A stretch of 64,000 nt of DNA from Rhodoferax aquaticus (GCF_006974105.1 NZ_CP036282.1:2790001-2854000); one strand, 5' to 3'. Positions 47,884 to 60,636 are shown, numbered from the stretch's first letter. Numbers and translations: made by a program. The notes: generated from the sequence alone by a model not told the origin.

Positions 47884-50544
47884 ATGAACTCTCCCTCTGA
47901 AAACAACGAAAAACAGCCCGCTTCCCAGAGGGAAAAGCAAGATTTTGGATCGCACACCCCCATGATGGCCCAGTACCTTGGGCTCAAGGCAGACCACCCC
48001 CACACACTTTTGTTCTACCGCATGGGGGATTTTTACGAGCTCTTTTATGCGGATGCAGAAAAAGCAGCACGTTTGCTCAACATCACCCTGACCCAACGGG
48101 GCCAGTCTGGTGGGCAACCTGTGGTGATGGCGGGGGTGCCGTTTCACTCCGTAGAAACCTACTTGGCGCGGCTTATCAAATTGGGCGAGTCGGTTGCGAT
48201 TTGCGAGCAGGTGGGCGAAGTCACCGGCAAAGGCCCGGTCGAGCGCAAAGTGGTGCGCGTGGTCACGCCCGGCACGCTCACTGACATGGAGCTGCTCAGC
48301 GACAAAACAGAGTCCATGCTTTTGGTGGTGCACCAAGGCCCACGCAATGCCTGTGGCTTGGCGTGGATGAGCGTGACCCAAGGCGAGGTGTTTTTGGCCG
48401 AATGCACGCCCGATGAACTGGGCGAATGGGTGGCCCGCGTGAGCCCTGGTGAGCTCTTGTTCAGCGCGGGGGCAACGCCCGCGTTTGAAGCCCGCCTGCG
48501 CAGCTTGCACCCCGGCAACACCATGAGCATTTCAGCCCGGCCGGACTGGCAATTTGATGCTGCCTTGGGTGAACGTAAATTGCTAGAACACCTGCATGCC
48601 GCAAGCCTCGCCCCTTGGGGTGCGAATGAACTCACGCTCGCACATGCAGCCGCTGCCGCCTTGCTGGGCTATGCGGAGCACACGCAAGGGCGCGCCCTCA
48701 CCCATGTGCACAGCGTGCGGGTGCAGCGCAACGATGAACTGATCGACCTGCCCCAAACCACTCGGCGCAACCTGGAGCTGACCCAAACCCTGCGTGGCGA
48801 AGAAAAACCCACTTTGTTTTCGCTCTTAGACACCTGCATGACCGGCATGGGTAGCCGCTTGCTCAAGAGCTGGCTGCTCACCCCACGCCGTGAACGCACC
48901 GTGGCGCAGCAGCGGCTATCGGCCATTACGGCGTTGCGCTCTGCCACCAACGCCAGCCACCAGCCCGCTTGGGCGCAGCTGCGCGACGGACTCAAGGGTT
49001 GCAGTGACGTAGAACGCATTACCGCCCGCATTGCCCTGCGCCAAGTGCGCCCGCGCGAGCTGGTTGCGCTGCAGCAAACACTACAAAAATCAGAGCTGCT
49101 TGCGCATATTCCACGGGCGCTAGAGGCCTATTTGGCTGAAATTTCTGGCCATTTGCAGCCGCCACCGGCGTGCGCCGCCTTACTGGCTTGCGCCATTCAC
49201 CCCGAGCCTGCGGTCTTGGTGCGCGATGGCGGGGTGATTGCCAGCGGTTTTGATGCCGAGCTCGACGAGCTGCGGGCCATCCAAACCAACTGCGACAGCT
49301 TTTTGCTTGACCTTGAAGTGCGTGAAAAAGCCCGCACCGGCATTGCCAACTTGCGCGTGCAATACAACAAAGTGCATGGCTTTTTCATTGAAGTCACGCA
49401 AGGCCAAATCGACAAAGTGCCTGAGGACTACCGCCGCCGCCAAACCCTCAAAAACGCCGAGCGCTTCATCACGCCCGAGCTCAAGGCATTTGAAGACAAG
49501 GCCTTGAGCGCCCAAGAGCGCGCGTTGGCGCGCGAGAAATGGCTGTACGAGCAAGTGCTAGACCAGCTGCAGGCCTTTGTGCCTGTGCTGACCCAGCTGG
49601 CGCGCGCCTTGGCCACCTTGGATGCGCTGTGCGCCTTGACCGAGCGCTCGCTCACCCTGGAATGGTGTGCGCCCCAGTTTGTCAAAGAGCCTTGCCTAGA
49701 TATCACCCAAGGCCGTCACCCCGTGGTGCAGGCCCGCCTGGCAGAAACCAGCAGCGGCGCCTTTATTGCCAATGACACGCGCTTGGGCACCAAGCAGCGC
49801 ATGCAAATCATTACCGGCCCCAATATGGGTGGTAAGTCCACCTATATGCGCCAGATCGCGGTGATTGTGCTGCTGGCCAGCATGGGCAGCTACGTGCCGG
49901 CGCAGGCCTGCCGCTTGGGGCCGATCGATGCCATCCACACCCGGATTGGCGCGGCTGACGATTTAGCCAACGCCCAGTCCACCTTCATGCTGGAAATGCT
50001 GGAGGGCGCGCAGATTTTGCACAGCGCCACGCCCCACTCGCTGGTGCTCATGGATGAAATTGGCCGTGGTACCAGCACCTTTGACGGCTTGGCGCTGGCC
50101 TCGGCCATAGCCACGCAGCTGCACGACAAAACCCAGGCCTTCACGCTGTTTGCCACCCACTACTTTGAGTTGACCGAGTTCCCGGCCAAGCACCATGGGG
50201 CCGTGAACGTGCATGTCAGCGCCACCGAATCGGGCCGCGACATTGTGTTTTTGCATGAAATCCAAAGTGGCCCCGCGAGCCGCAGCTACGGCATCCAGGT
50301 CGCACGCTTGGCAGGCATGCCCGCTGCGGTGGTCAACCAAGCACGCCACACACTTGAGGCCCTAGAGGCCCAAGCGTCAGAGAGCAATGCCCAGGTGGAC
50401 CTATTTGCAGCGCCACCCGCTACTGAAACCATAGCTAGCAGCGCCATAGATACGGCGCTTGCGGCCATTAACCCCGATGCGCTGAGCCCCCGCGAGGCCT
50501 TGGACGCTTTGTACCAACTCAAAGCACTGGCCGCGAAAGCCTAG
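47884..50544 (+). CDS. mutS: DNA mismatch repair protein MutS
   Basis: A full-length 886-residue MutS that recognises mismatches and recruits MutL. The mismatch-binding Phe-x-Glu lies in GDFYELF. Connector, lever and clamp domains follow, and the ATPase has GPNMGGKST near residue 645, [16 protein letters not shown] and [11 protein letters not shown]. The C-terminal tetramerisation segment is present ([15 protein letters not shown]). No ribosome-binding site precedes the ATG at 47884, and mobile DNA ends just upstream, so the native leader may have been replaced; an internal start at the MMAQYL segment is possible. Confidence 0.97.
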   Translation: MNSPSENNEKQPASQREKQDFGSHTPMMAQYLGLKADHPHTLLFYRMGDFYELFYADAEKAARLLNITLTQRGQSGGQPVVMAGVPFHSVETYLARLIKLGESVAICEQVGEVTGKGPVERKVVRVVTPGTLTDMELLSDKTESMLLVVHQGPRNACGLAWMSVTQGEVFLAECTPDELGEWVARVSPGELLFSAGATPAFEARLRSLHPGNTMSISARPDWQFDAALGERKLLEHLHAASLAPWGANELTLAHAAAAALLGYAEHTQGRALTHVHSVRVQRNDELIDLPQTTRRNLELTQTLRGEEKPTLFSLLDTCMTGMGSRLLKSWLLTPRRERTVAQQRLSAITALRSATNASHQPAWAQLRDGLKGCSDVERITARIALRQVRPRELVALQQTLQKSELLAHIPRALEAYLAEISGHLQPPPACAALLACAIHPEPAVLVRDGGVIASGFDAELDELRAIQTNCDSFLLDLEVREKARTGIANLRVQYNKVHGFFIEVTQGQIDKVPEDYRRRQTLKNAERFITPELKAFEDKALSAQERALAREKWLYEQVLDQLQAFVPVLTQLARALATLDALCALTERSLTLEWCAPQFVKEPCLDITQGRHPVVQARLAETSSGAFIANDTRLGTKQRMQIITGPNMGGKSTYMRQIAVIVLLASMGSYVPAQACRLGPIDAIHTRIGAADDLANAQSTFMLEMLEGAQILHSATPHSLVLMDEIGRGTSTFDGLALASAIATQLHDKTQAFTLFATHYFELTEFPAKHHGAVNVHVSATESGRDIVFLHEIQSGPASRSYGIQVARLAGMPAAVVNQARHTLEALEAQASESNAQVDLFAAPPATETIASSAIDTALAAINPDALSPREALDALYQLKALAAKA

Positions 50545-50558
50545 TGCGCTCAGGGCTG

Positions 50559-50582
50559 GTGCTGCACGCCCTAGTGCAGCAC
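50559..50582. terminator. Hairpin after mutS
   Basis: GTGCTGCAC-N6-GTGCAGCAC is a perfect 9-bp stem 15 bp after the mutS stop. No U-run follows, so it may be a weak terminator or an mRNA-stabilising hairpin. Confidence 0.5.
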
Positions 50583-50643
50583 AGGCCCATTGCATTTTCA
50601 CCTGCCCCGCTACACTTGGCCTTTTGCGCCACTCCACAGAACC

Positions 50644-51471
50644 ATGACCTACTGCGTCGCTATCAAACTCAATGCCGGACTGGTGTTTCTCTCGGACTCT
50701 CGCACCAACGCGGGCCTGGACCAGATCAATACCTTTCGAAAAATGATCGTCTACGAGAAGGCCGACGACCGTTTCATGGTCTTGCTGTCGGCGGGTAACC
50801 TGAGCATTTCGCAGTCGGTGCGTGAGATTTTGCAAATCGAAAAACTCAAAGACTCCAAGAACGACGAAGGCACCACCATTTGGAACGCCACCAGCATGTT
50901 TGATGCTGCGCGGGTGCTGGGTGCCGCCATCCGCCGCGTGCATGAGCGTGATGCAGCGTCCTTGCAGCAATCGGGCGTGGACTTCAACGTGTCGCTGATT
51001 TTTGGTGGCCAGATCAAGGGCGAAGGCATGCGCCTGTTTCAAGTCTACTCCGCGGGCAACTTCATTGAGGCCACGCCGGAGACGCCCTACTTCCAAATTG
51101 GTGAATCCAAGTACGGCAAACCCGTGCTGGACCGCGTGATCACGCCCGAGACTCCGCTGGACGAGGCCGCCAAGTGCGCGCTGGTGTCTATGGACTCCAC
51201 GCTCAAATCCAACCTCTCCGTTGGGCTGCCGCTGGACATGGTCGTGTATGAGGTCAACCAGTTCCAAACCAATAAGGTGGTCTGCATTGACGAGCAAAAT
51301 CCCTATTTCAAGATGCTGCACAACAGCTGGGGCCAAAAGCTGCGCGAGGTGTTTGACAGCATTGAAGACCCCATGTGGAACGGCGAGTCGACCACCGTGC
51401 CGCTGATGAGTCAGTCATCGCGCAACATGCCCTTGAAGAAGATCAGCACCCCAGAAGACAAGCTTATTTGA
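50644..51471 (+). CDS. Anbu, proteasome-related Ntn-hydrolase peptidase
   Basis: A 275-residue protein opening with MTYCVAIKLNAGLVFLSDSRTNAG, the hallmark of Anbu (ancestral beta subunit); removal of Met exposes the catalytic Thr. The Asp of SDSR and a Lys near residue 32 (FRKM) complete the Ntn active-site region. It assembles into helical or ring-like oligomers in studied species; substrates are unknown. The frame extends to 50590, but the conserved start is at 50644. The usual Anbu partners (ATP-grasp, alpha-E, transglutaminase) are not adjacent. Confidence 0.9.
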   Translation: MTYCVAIKLNAGLVFLSDSRTNAGLDQINTFRKMIVYEKADDRFMVLLSAGNLSISQSVREILQIEKLKDSKNDEGTTIWNATSMFDAARVLGAAIRRVHERDAASLQQSGVDFNVSLIFGGQIKGEGMRLFQVYSAGNFIEATPETPYFQIGESKYGKPVLDRVITPETPLDEAAKCALVSMDSTLKSNLSVGLPLDMVVYEVNQFQTNKVVCIDEQNPYFKMLHNSWGQKLREVFDSIEDPMWNGESTTVPLMSQSSRNMPLKKISTPEDKLI

Positions 51472-51485
51472 GGGCCAACGCCGCC

Positions 51486-52301
51486 ATGACGCCCCTCATT
51501 TTTTCGCATGCCAACAGCTTTGGCGCTAGCACCTATGCGGTGCTGTTTGATAGCCTGCGTGCCCGTGGTTTCTCGGTGGATGCGATCGAACGGTTTGGCC
51601 ACGATGCCAAATACCCCGTCACAGACAACTGGCCCCACTTGGTGCAGCAGCTCATTGACTTTGCGCAGGCACGCTTTGATGCCACAGGCCAAGCGCACTT
51701 TTTGGTTGGCCACTCGTTTGGGGGCTTTGTCAGCCTCATGGCCGCCGCACAGGCCCCCCACCTCGCACGCGGGGTGGTGCTGGTGGACTCCCCCATCTTG
51801 GGTGGCTGGCGCGCCACCACCTTTAGCGTGATGAAAACCACGCAAATCGTGGGAGCGGTATCACCGGGCGCGGTAAGTCGCACGCGGCGCAACAGTTGGC
51901 CCAGCCAAGACGCAGCGTTCGAGCACTTTCGCCACAAAAAGGCCTTTGCCAAATGGGACGAACGCGTGCTGCGCGACTACATTGCCCACGGCACACACGA
52001 CGAGGGCAAAGGTAGCGACAAGAAACGCATGCTGAGCTTTGACCGTGCCGTCGAAACCCAGATTTACAACACGGTGCCAGACAACTTGGACCGGCTACTC
52101 AAACGCCACCCACTCAAATGCCCCGTCGCATTCATTGGGGGCCGCAGTTCGGTAGAGATGAAGCAAGTCGGCATGGGAATGACTGAAAAAGTCACCAAAG
52201 GTCGCATAATGATGCTGGATGGCAGTCACCTTTTCCCCATGGAAAAGCCGCTGGCCACAGCAGCTGCGTTGGAGGCTGCCCTGCGCAATATGGAGACCTA
52301 A
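51486..52301 (+). CDS. Alpha/beta-hydrolase
   Basis: A 271-residue hydrolase with the nucleophile elbow GHSFGG, an oxyanion segment near IFSHANSFGAS at the N-terminus, an Asp in VLVDSPIL and the late catalytic His in DGSHLFPME. The substrate is not predictable. It starts 14 bp after the Anbu gene and ends 8 bp before the histidine kinase, so it probably belongs to the same transcription unit. Confidence 0.88.
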   Translation: MTPLIFSHANSFGASTYAVLFDSLRARGFSVDAIERFGHDAKYPVTDNWPHLVQQLIDFAQARFDATGQAHFLVGHSFGGFVSLMAAAQAPHLARGVVLVDSPILGGWRATTFSVMKTTQIVGAVSPGAVSRTRRNSWPSQDAAFEHFRHKKAFAKWDERVLRDYIAHGTHDEGKGSDKKRMLSFDRAVETQIYNTVPDNLDRLLKRHPLKCPVAFIGGRSSVEMKQVGMGMTEKVTKGRIMMLDGSHLFPMEKPLATAAALEAALRNMET

Positions 52302-52309
52302 GACCTGCC

Positions 52310-54112
52310 ATGAGCCACAGTGATGACCTGCAACACCAGCTTGATACCTTACGCAAGCAACACCAGGCATTGCAAGTCGAACATGTGGCACTCCAGCAGA
52401 GCATTGAGAAGCAAGCCATTGCGCTGGAATCATGGATGGAGCAGCGCACCAGCGAAATCAAAGCAGAGGCAGCGGAACAGCGAAAAGCGGAAGCCCTGCA
52501 GCGGGTGCTGTACCGCATGGCCGAACGCTCGGCGGCTGACCTTAGCTTTTATGACTTCTTGCGCGCACTGCATGGCATGCTCAACGAGGTGCTGTATGCG
52601 AAAAACTGTTACGTGGCCTTGGCCAACCTCTCGCGACAGACCATCAATTTTCCCTACTATGTAGACGAGCGCGATGGCGACATCATGCAGGCGGATGATG
52701 TGCCCATGCGCCAAGGACTCACTGAGTACGTGCTGAGCACTGGTCAGGCACAACTCATTGACGCCCCCCGTTTTGCCCAACTCCAAGCCAGTGGCCACAT
52801 CACCCAAGCGACTGGGGACCTCAGCTTCACGACCTGGTTGGGCGTGCCCTTGCGCATGCGCGGTGAAGTGCTGGGCGCGCTGGTGGTGCAAAGCTATGAA
52901 GGCGGCATCCACTACACGCGCAATGACGAAGACGTGCTGTCCTTTGTCGCCCACCATGTGAGCGCTGCGATTGAGCGCCACCAAGCCTTGGACGACTTGC
53001 GCAAGTCCGAAGCACGCTACCGAACAGTCATTGAACAAGTCGGGGTCGGCGTGGTGGTGGTGCAAGACGGCAAGATGGTGTTTGCCAACCCGGCTTTGGT
53101 GCGCATCGTAGGGCACCCCTTGAGCTATTTGTTGGCTAAGCCCTTCACCGCAACCATTCATCCGGACGATGTGCCAGGGGTTGTAGATCGGCACATGAGG
53201 CGCTTGCGCGGTGAGTCGGTGGATGCCTTCTATGGTTTTCGCGTGATCACACAGGCGGGTGAAGTGCGTTCTCTGGAGCTATCTGCGGTCAAGATTGAGT
53301 GGGGCAAGCGAGATGCCACCTTGTTGTTCGTGGTGGATGGCACGGCCCGCTTGGAAACCGAGCGCAACCAGCGTATTGCCCTGGAAAAGCAAGTGGAGCT
53401 CAACGACATGAAGTCGCGCTTTATCTCCATGGCCTCGCACGAATTCAGAACCCCGTTGGCCACCATCCACGGATCGGTAGAGTTGCTCCAACACTATGGC
53501 GAGCGCATGCCCGCTGAGAAAAAGCAGCTCACGCTGCAAAAGATTGACGACTCCGTTGCGCGCATGACCCACATGCTGGAGAACGTGCTCATCATCGGAC
53601 AGGCCAACGCTGGACAATTGGAATGCAAACCACAGCCCTTGGCGATTGCCGCTTTTTGCCTAGGGCTGCTCGACGAAACGCGCAGTGCACTCAGCAAGCA
53701 GTACGAGTTGGTCCACATGAAACTGCAACTGCCAGAGGCACAGCAGCACTACCTGCTAGACGACACCTTGATTCGCAACATGGTGGGCAACCTGCTGAGC
53801 AATGCCATTAAGTACTCGCCCCTAGGCGGTGAAGTCAGCCTCAGTGTCTTCGAGCAAGCGCAGGCCTTGGTCATCCGCATTGCTGACCAAGGCATAGGCA
53901 TCCCCTCGGCCGATATGCCGCACCTGTTTGACAGCTTTCACCGCGCCAGCAACGTGGGCACCATTGCGGGCACGGGGCTGGGCCTGTCCATCGTCAAAGA
54001 TGCAGTAGATTGCCATGGCGGCACAATCGCGGTACAAAGCGAGGCTGGCAAAGGGAGCTGTTTTACGATCACCTTACCTTTGCAAAGAGTGCCCACGCCA
54101 ACCCAAAGGTAA
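52310..54112 (+). CDS. Sensor histidine kinase (GAF-PAS-HisKA-HATPase)
   Basis: A 600-residue cytoplasmic kinase without transmembrane helices. It has an N-terminal coiled coil (5-75), a GAF domain (about 80-225), a PAS domain (about 240-350, [24 protein letters not shown]), HisKA with the phospho-His in [10 protein letters not shown] near residue 375, and an HATPase with [19 protein letters not shown] and [10 protein letters not shown]. It senses an internal signal and should phosphorylate the response regulator whose gene starts 2 bp after its stop codon. Confidence 0.95.
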   Translation: MSHSDDLQHQLDTLRKQHQALQVEHVALQQSIEKQAIALESWMEQRTSEIKAEAAEQRKAEALQRVLYRMAERSAADLSFYDFLRALHGMLNEVLYAKNCYVALANLSRQTINFPYYVDERDGDIMQADDVPMRQGLTEYVLSTGQAQLIDAPRFAQLQASGHITQATGDLSFTTWLGVPLRMRGEVLGALVVQSYEGGIHYTRNDEDVLSFVAHHVSAAIERHQALDDLRKSEARYRTVIEQVGVGVVVVQDGKMVFANPALVRIVGHPLSYLLAKPFTATIHPDDVPGVVDRHMRRLRGESVDAFYGFRVITQAGEVRSLELSAVKIEWGKRDATLLFVVDGTARLETERNQRIALEKQVELNDMKSRFISMASHEFRTPLATIHGSVELLQHYGERMPAEKKQLTLQKIDDSVARMTHMLENVLIIGQANAGQLECKPQPLAIAAFCLGLLDETRSALSKQYELVHMKLQLPEAQQHYLLDDTLIRNMVGNLLSNAIKYSPLGGEVSLSVFEQAQALVIRIADQGIGIPSADMPHLFDSFHRASNVGTIAGTGLGLSIVKDAVDCHGGTIAVQSEAGKGSCFTITLPLQRVPTPTQR

Positions 54113-54114
54113 GC

Positions 54115-55833
54115 ATGAAAATCCTCATCGCCGAAGACGAGCCCTCACTGCAGCAAAACCTGCAGTGGATGCTAGAAATGGAAGGTTATGAGGTTATAGC
54201 GGCCAATGACGGGCAAGATGCCTACGCCAAGGCTTGCACACAGCACCCGGCGCTCGTCATTACCGACGTCATGATGCCTCTCCTGGACGGCTATGGTTTG
54301 GTCAAAGCATTGCGCGAGAACCCTGCCACCTCGGTGATCCCCATTGTGATGCTCTCCGCGAAGGCGGATCGGTCCGACGTGCGGGCGGGCATGAATCTCG
54401 GGGCAGACGACTACCTCACCAAGCCCTACCGCCGTGAAGAACTGCTAGACACCGTGCACGCCCGCATTGCCCGCAGCGCAGGGCTGGCGGATGCAGCCAC
54501 ACGCATTGCGTTAGCGCACGACACGGCAACACAGCTAGACCCCCTGACCTCCCTGCCGAACCGCGACACCTTTGAAAAACAGCTAGAAGCACTGGTCGCC
54601 GCAGAGCAGCCCGGCCGCACCGCCATCATTTGTTTTGGGGTGGACGGTTTTTCCAAAGTCAATGAGTCCCTGGGCAAAGTGGCGGGAGACTGGGTTCTCT
54701 CAGAAGTAGCGATGCGCCTGAGCCTTAACGCATCGACCGACGGTCATGCAATGCTGGAACACCGCGCTGTGAGCCGCATCGCGGGGGACGTGTTCGCCAT
54801 CGCAATTCAAGGCCCGCTAGACGCACAGTCCGTAGAGCAACACGCACAAGGGTATTTGGCTGTGTTGGCCAAACCCTACCAAGTGCAAGGCCAAGAACTT
54901 TTCTTGACTGCATGCGCGGGGGCTTGCCTGCAGTCGCAAGACCGCGCGGCGCCCTTGCTCATGCAGGCGGAATCAGCCCTGCACCATGCCAAGCCTGCGG
55001 GCCCCGGCAGCTACCTGCTGTTTGATAACGCCATGACCCAACAGGTCATGCGCAGGTTGAATATCCACAACGAGCTGCACCGAGCTCTAGACAACGGCGA
55101 GTTGCAACTCTTCTACCAGCCCCAAGTCTGCGCACGCACCGGTGCGCTCAAAGGCTTTGAGGCCTTGCTACGGTGGCAGCACCCCCGCCTGGGCTGGGTA
55201 TCGCCCGCAGAGTTCATACCCATTGCGGAGGACAGCGGCATCATTGTGCGTATTGGTGAGTGGGTCATGCGCACGGCTGCAACCCAGGCGGCTGCTTGGG
55301 TCGCCATGGGGCACAGCGACTTTCGCATGGCGGTCAACCTGTCCGTGCGCCAATTCGCTGGCAGCAAACTACCCAGTGTGGTCGAGCGGGTACTGCAAGA
55401 GACCGGGCTTGCGCCCCACATCTTGGAGCTGGAGGTCACGGAGAGCATGGCGCTGCAGAGTGTGGCTTCGACCTTGAGCACTTTGCACGCCTGCAAAGCC
55501 TTGGGCGTAAAGCTCTCCATGGACGACTTCGGTACAGGCTACTCCAGCTTGGCCTACCTCAAGCGCTACCCCCTCAACGCGCTAAAAATAGACCAATCGT
55601 TTGTGCGCAATATCACCCAAGATACGGGCGACGCGGCCATCACCCGTGCCATTGTGGCCATGGCCCACAGCTTTGGCATGTCGGTCATCGCGGAAGGCGT
55701 AGAAACAAAAGCCCAGCTGGCGTTCTTGCGCGAGCTGGGCTGTGAAGAGTTTCAGGGCTACTTGTTCAGCCGCCCCGTGCCTGCACCAGAGGCCATCAAG
55801 TGTTTTGCGGGCTATACAGACGCAAGCGACTAA
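54115..55833 (+). CDS. Response regulator with degenerate GGDEF and intact EAL
   Basis: A 572-residue REC-GGDEF-EAL protein. REC has phospho-acceptor Asp51 in VITDVMMP and Lys in YLTKPY. The GGDEF domain is degenerate (RIAGDVF in place of GGDEF), so it should lack cyclase activity. The EAL domain keeps FEALLRW near residue 347, [28 protein letters not shown] and AEGVET, and is probably an active c-di-GMP phosphodiesterase. The frame extends back into the kinase gene; ATG at 54115 is the true start. With the kinase it links an internal signal to c-di-GMP breakdown. Confidence 0.95.
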   Translation: MKILIAEDEPSLQQNLQWMLEMEGYEVIAANDGQDAYAKACTQHPALVITDVMMPLLDGYGLVKALRENPATSVIPIVMLSAKADRSDVRAGMNLGADDYLTKPYRREELLDTVHARIARSAGLADAATRIALAHDTATQLDPLTSLPNRDTFEKQLEALVAAEQPGRTAIICFGVDGFSKVNESLGKVAGDWVLSEVAMRLSLNASTDGHAMLEHRAVSRIAGDVFAIAIQGPLDAQSVEQHAQGYLAVLAKPYQVQGQELFLTACAGACLQSQDRAAPLLMQAESALHHAKPAGPGSYLLFDNAMTQQVMRRLNIHNELHRALDNGELQLFYQPQVCARTGALKGFEALLRWQHPRLGWVSPAEFIPIAEDSGIIVRIGEWVMRTAATQAAAWVAMGHSDFRMAVNLSVRQFAGSKLPSVVERVLQETGLAPHILELEVTESMALQSVASTLSTLHACKALGVKLSMDDFGTGYSSLAYLKRYPLNALKIDQSFVRNITQDTGDAAITRAIVAMAHSFGMSVIAEGVETKAQLAFLRELGCEEFQGYLFSRPVPAPEAIKCFAGYTDASD

Positions 55834-55854
55834 ACCCGGGGGTTGAAGCGCTCT

Positions 55855-56688
55855 TTATTCGGCCCACACCACGGTGCCGGTCCATGCGGTCAGCAGCACC
55901 ACCACGCCAAACACAATGCGGTAGTAGGCAAAACCCACAAAGCTATGGGTCGCAATAAAGCGCAGCAACCAACGCACACACACCCAGGCACTCAAAAACG
56001 AGAACACCAGCCCCACGCCAAACATGGGTACGTCCGCCATGCTGAGCAAGGCACGTTCTTTGTACAAGCTGTACACGCCCGCACCGATCAGCGTGGGAAT
56101 GGCCAGGTAGAACGAAAAGTCAGTCGCAGCCTTGCGTGACAGGCCCAAAAACATACCGCCAATGATGGTGGCGCCGCTGCGGCTGGTCCCCGGCACCATG
56201 GCCAAGCACTGCACCAAGCCGACCTTGAGAGCGTCCAAGGCGGTCATGGCCTCCACACTGTCGATGCGTACCGCGCCAGCCATCGTTTGTTGACGGCGCT
56301 CTGCCCACAAAATGATGAAGCCCCCAATAATGAAGGTGCTGGCCACCACGGTCGGCGTAAACAAATGCGCTTTGATGGCCTTGCCAAACAACAAACCCAG
56401 CACCACGGCCGGCACGAAGGCAATGAACACATTCAAGGCAAACTGCTGGGCTTGCTTCTCAGTGGGCAGGGCCACCAGCGTGTCCCGAATCTTTTGCCAG
56501 TACACCAAGATCACGGCGAAGATGGCACCCGTTTGGATTGCAATATCAAAGACCTTGGCCTTTTCGTCGTCAAACCCCAACAGCGCACCCGCCAGAATCA
56601 AATGCCCGGTCGATGAAATCGGCAAAAACTCGGTAAAGCCCTCAACCACGCCCATGATGGCGGCTTTGATTAACAATGCAATATCCAA
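55855..56688 (-). CDS. uppP: Undecaprenyl-diphosphatase UppP
   Basis: A 277-residue inner-membrane enzyme that recycles undecaprenyl diphosphate for cell-wall and polysaccharide synthesis; also called BacA. It has about eight transmembrane helices and the active-site motifs [15 protein letters not shown] at the N-terminus and [10 protein letters not shown] near residue 170. It is monocistronic, convergent with the EAL gene. Confidence 0.97.
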   Translation of the reverse strand: MDIALLIKAAIMGVVEGFTEFLPISSTGHLILAGALLGFDDEKAKVFDIAIQTGAIFAVILVYWQKIRDTLVALPTEKQAQQFALNVFIAFVPAVVLGLLFGKAIKAHLFTPTVVASTFIIGGFIILWAERRQQTMAGAVRIDSVEAMTALDALKVGLVQCLAMVPGTSRSGATIIGGMFLGLSRKAATDFSFYLAIPTLIGAGVYSLYKERALLSMADVPMFGVGLVFSFLSAWVCVRWLLRFIATHSFVGFAYYRIVFGVVVLLTAWTGTVVWAE

Positions 56689-56746
56689 AACACACTCCTA
56701 AGTAAAAACGGTGCGAGCACCCACGCCTATTGCGCAGACAGCTCAC

Positions 56747-57978
<1,232 letters not shown>

Positions 57979-57982
<4 letters not shown>

Positions 57983-58797
57983 ACCTTTGCTCCCGCAGCC
58001 TGTTGCGCAGGCACTTGCTCACTAGGCACTGGAGCCAAGACAGCGCGCTCCGTGTCCTCGACGATTTGGCCGTCTTTGAATACCAGCTTACGCCTCGCCC
58101 AAGCCGCAATGTCGGCCTCGTGGGTCACGATCACAATGGTGATGCCTTGCTGGTTCAGCGCGGTGAGCAGTTGCATGATGTCTTCGCTGGTTTGAGAGTC
58201 CAGCGCGCCCGTAGGCTCATCAGCCAAGATCAGCTGCGGGTTGTTGACCAGCGCCCGGGCAATCGCTACCCGCTGCTGTTGCCCACCCGAGAGTTCAGCG
58301 GGCGTGTGGTCACAGCGCGCACCGAGTCCCACGCGCTCTAAGGCGATGCGCGCTTTTTCACTGCGCTGCGCCGCCTTGACGCCGGAGTACACCATGGGTA
58401 GTTCCACGTTTTCCAGCGCCGAGGTGCGGGGCAGCAGGTTGAACTGCTGGAACACAAAACCAATGCGCCGGTTGCGTATGGACGCCAATTGGTCCCGGCC
58501 CATGCGCTCTACCGCTTCGCCCGCCAAGTGGTACTCGCCGGACGTGGGCTGGTCTAGGCAGCCCAAAATGTTCATCAAGGTGGACTTGCCAGACCCAGAG
58601 GCACCCATGATGGCCACAAAGTCCCCCTGCGCAATGCGCAGCGACACGCCCCGCAGGGCGTGCACCGTTTGGCCGCCACCAGATGCCTTCTGCGCGGGCG
58701 TCCCCATCCAGTACACCTTGCTGAGCTCCCGCGCTTCGATCAAGGGCGCGGCAGCGCCTTGCGCGGCAAGGGTTTGAGGGCTAGGTACCATGCTCAA
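57979..58797 (-). CDS. MacB-type ABC transporter ATPase
   Basis: A 272-residue ATPase of the LolD/MacB class: Walker A GASGSGKST, Q-loop VFQQFNLLP, signature LSGGQQQRVAIARAL, Walker B LILADEPTGAL and the H-loop VIVTHE. It drives the FtsX-type permease encoded next. The start overlaps the adaptor stop (ATGA). The C-terminal extension after residue 240 is Ala/Pro-rich. Confidence 0.95.
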
Positions 58798-60419
58798 AAC
58801 GGGGGCCTAGGGCCCGCAGCGCGCGGCTTGTTGGCGGCACCACCTGCGCCTTGGCTGTTGCCTATGATGACTTCATCACCTTCTTTGAGGGCTTGCGTCT
58901 GTGCATTGCGGTCTGGCAAGACTTCGGTCATCGAGCCGTCGGATATTCCCAAACGCACGTTCAGCGCTTTGACCTTGCCTTGCGCATCCACGGTGTACAC
59001 CCGCCCACGGGTGCTGGCGCTGCTGCCACGGTTGGCAGCCTCAGCCACCAAGGCGCTGTACTGTGTTTTCTGCTCGGCAGACAACACATCGGCAATGCGG
59101 GCGCGCAGGTCCGCAGAGACACGTTCGCGGGCTTTAGGTCGTTCCTCTGCGGGTACCTCTCGCAAGGCCGCAAACTTAGGTGCCAAGTCGGCATAAATGG
59201 CATCGACCTTGGTCGTTTGCTCTGCCGTGAGCTTGAGTTCTGCCACCAAGCGATTACGAAACTCGGTCATGCCACGCGCAGCCCCGCCGCCGGCTTTGGC
59301 ATCTGAGGGGGCTTCAGGTTTGGTTTCTGGCTTGCCATCGGCTTTGGCATCCGGCTTGACCTCTTTTTCGGGCTCAACGCCCGCAATACGCATGCGCAAT
59401 GCCGCATTGGGCACTTTCAGCACCTCATTGCGCTGGTCCGTAACGATGCGCACATTGGCGGTCATTCCGGGCAAGAGCTTGCCACCCACGTTGGAAAAAC
59501 CCACCACCGCCACATAGGTCACCACATTGGCCACGTTTTGCGCCGCCTTGCGCACTTGGCGAATCTCGCCGTCAAAGGTCTGCCCCGGATAGGCGTCCAC
59601 CGTGAAGCTGGCTTTTTGGCCGGTGCGCAGTCGGCCCACATCGCTCTCATCAATAGCGGCTTCTACCTGCATATCGGAGAGGTTTTGCGCAATCACAAAC
59701 AACTCAGGCGCTTGCAAGCTGCTGGCCACCGTTTGCCCGCGCTCTATCGCACGCTTGATGACCATGCCGTTGACTGGCGAGGTGATCTTGGTGCGCGCCA
59801 GGTCAATGCGGGCCTGCGCCAAACTTGCTTGGCGTTGCGCAACATTAGCCTGTGCCGTCTTCACCTGGGCCTGTGCGACACCCACTTGGGCCTGCACCGC
59901 CTTCAAGGATTCCATGCTGGTATTGACCAGCGCGCGCGCCTTGTCGGCCTCGCTTTGGGCGATGAACTGCTTTTCAACGAGCATTTGCTTGCGTTCAAAG
60001 TCGCGCCGGGCCTCGTCCAGGTCCACTTGCGCCCGCGAGACCTGGGCCTGTGCCGCAGTCACGTTGGCCTGCGCGGTCATCACCGCAGCTTGGGCTGCGT
60101 CTACATCGGCTTGGGAAGAGCGCACGCGGTACTCAAAGGTCTCGGGGTCAATTTGCGCCAGTAGCTGACCGGCCTTCACTTCCGAGTTGAAGTCGACCAA
60201 GAGGTCGCGTATTTGCCCACTCACCTGGGTGCCCACGGACACCTGCGACACCGGGTTCACCGCTCCACTGGCCGCCACTGTCGCTTGCAGCTTGCCGACT
60301 TCTAGCTTGCCGAATCGGTATTGCGCGTCACTGGCAGCGCTCCCTTGGGTCCACCACCACGCGCCTGCCGCCAACAAACCCACACCCACAACCCCCACCG
60401 ACCAATAAATCTTTTTCAT
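58794..60419 (-). CDS. MacA-type periplasmic adaptor with an inserted LTxxQ-like segment
   Basis: A 541-residue membrane-fusion protein, about 170 longer than E. coli MacA. It has an N-terminal membrane anchor, a lipoyl half (SGQIRDLLVDFNSEVKAGQLLAQIDP), a long alpha-helical hairpin (residues 90-210, rich in AQAQV repeats) and a beta-barrel. Residues about 345-463 are an unusual insertion: a Lys/Pro-rich tether, then a helical segment with LTAEQTTKVDAIY and LSAEQKTQYSAL that resembles the LTxxQ motifs of Spy/CpxP proteins. The membrane-proximal part resumes at RVYTVDAQGK. It links the ABC exporter to an outer-membrane channel not encoded here. Confidence 0.92.
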   Translation of the reverse strand: MKKIYWSVGVVGVGLLAAGAWWWTQGSAASDAQYRFGKLEVGKLQATVAASGAVNPVSQVSVGTQVSGQIRDLLVDFNSEVKAGQLLAQIDPETFEYRVRSSQADVDAAQAAVMTAQANVTAAQAQVSRAQVDLDEARRDFERKQMLVEKQFIAQSEADKARALVNTSMESLKAVQAQVGVAQAQVKTAQANVAQRQASLAQARIDLARTKITSPVNGMVIKRAIERGQTVASSLQAPELFVIAQNLSDMQVEAAIDESDVGRLRTGQKASFTVDAYPGQTFDGEIRQVRKAAQNVANVVTYVAVVGFSNVGGKLLPGMTANVRIVTDQRNEVLKVPNAALRMRIAGVEPEKEVKPDAKADGKPETKPEAPSDAKAGGGAARGMTEFRNRLVAELKLTAEQTTKVDAIYADLAPKFAALREVPAEERPKARERVSADLRARIADVLSAEQKTQYSALVAEAANRGSSASTRGRVYTVDAQGKVKALNVRLGISDGSMTEVLPDRNAQTQALKEGDEVIIGNSQGAGGAANKPRAAGPRPPF

Positions 60420-60636
60420 GCGGCCTATTGTAGAAAGCCAGTGCGACAGCCGTATTGCTGCTCTGTAAAGCTGCTCGCCGCTGCCAAATGAAGCTAAAGA
60501 CTATTCATTCGCACCTTGTAGCGGCATTTGGCGCTGTTTTTGCGCCATTTGGTCGTAAACGGCTGTGCAGCTGGCCTGGTGTTTGGCACAGTCACGCCAT
60601 TCACACCGAACACCACTCGCCTACCAGGAGCCCTTT

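Noticed and set aside
47818-48510. Minus-strand frame opposite mutS start
   Set aside because: Antisense shadow of mutS with His/Arg/Gln-biased composition and no family.
50401-51336. Long minus-strand frame opposite the Anbu gene
   Set aside because: A 311-codon shadow frame typical of GC-rich DNA; the plus strand has a clear conserved protein.
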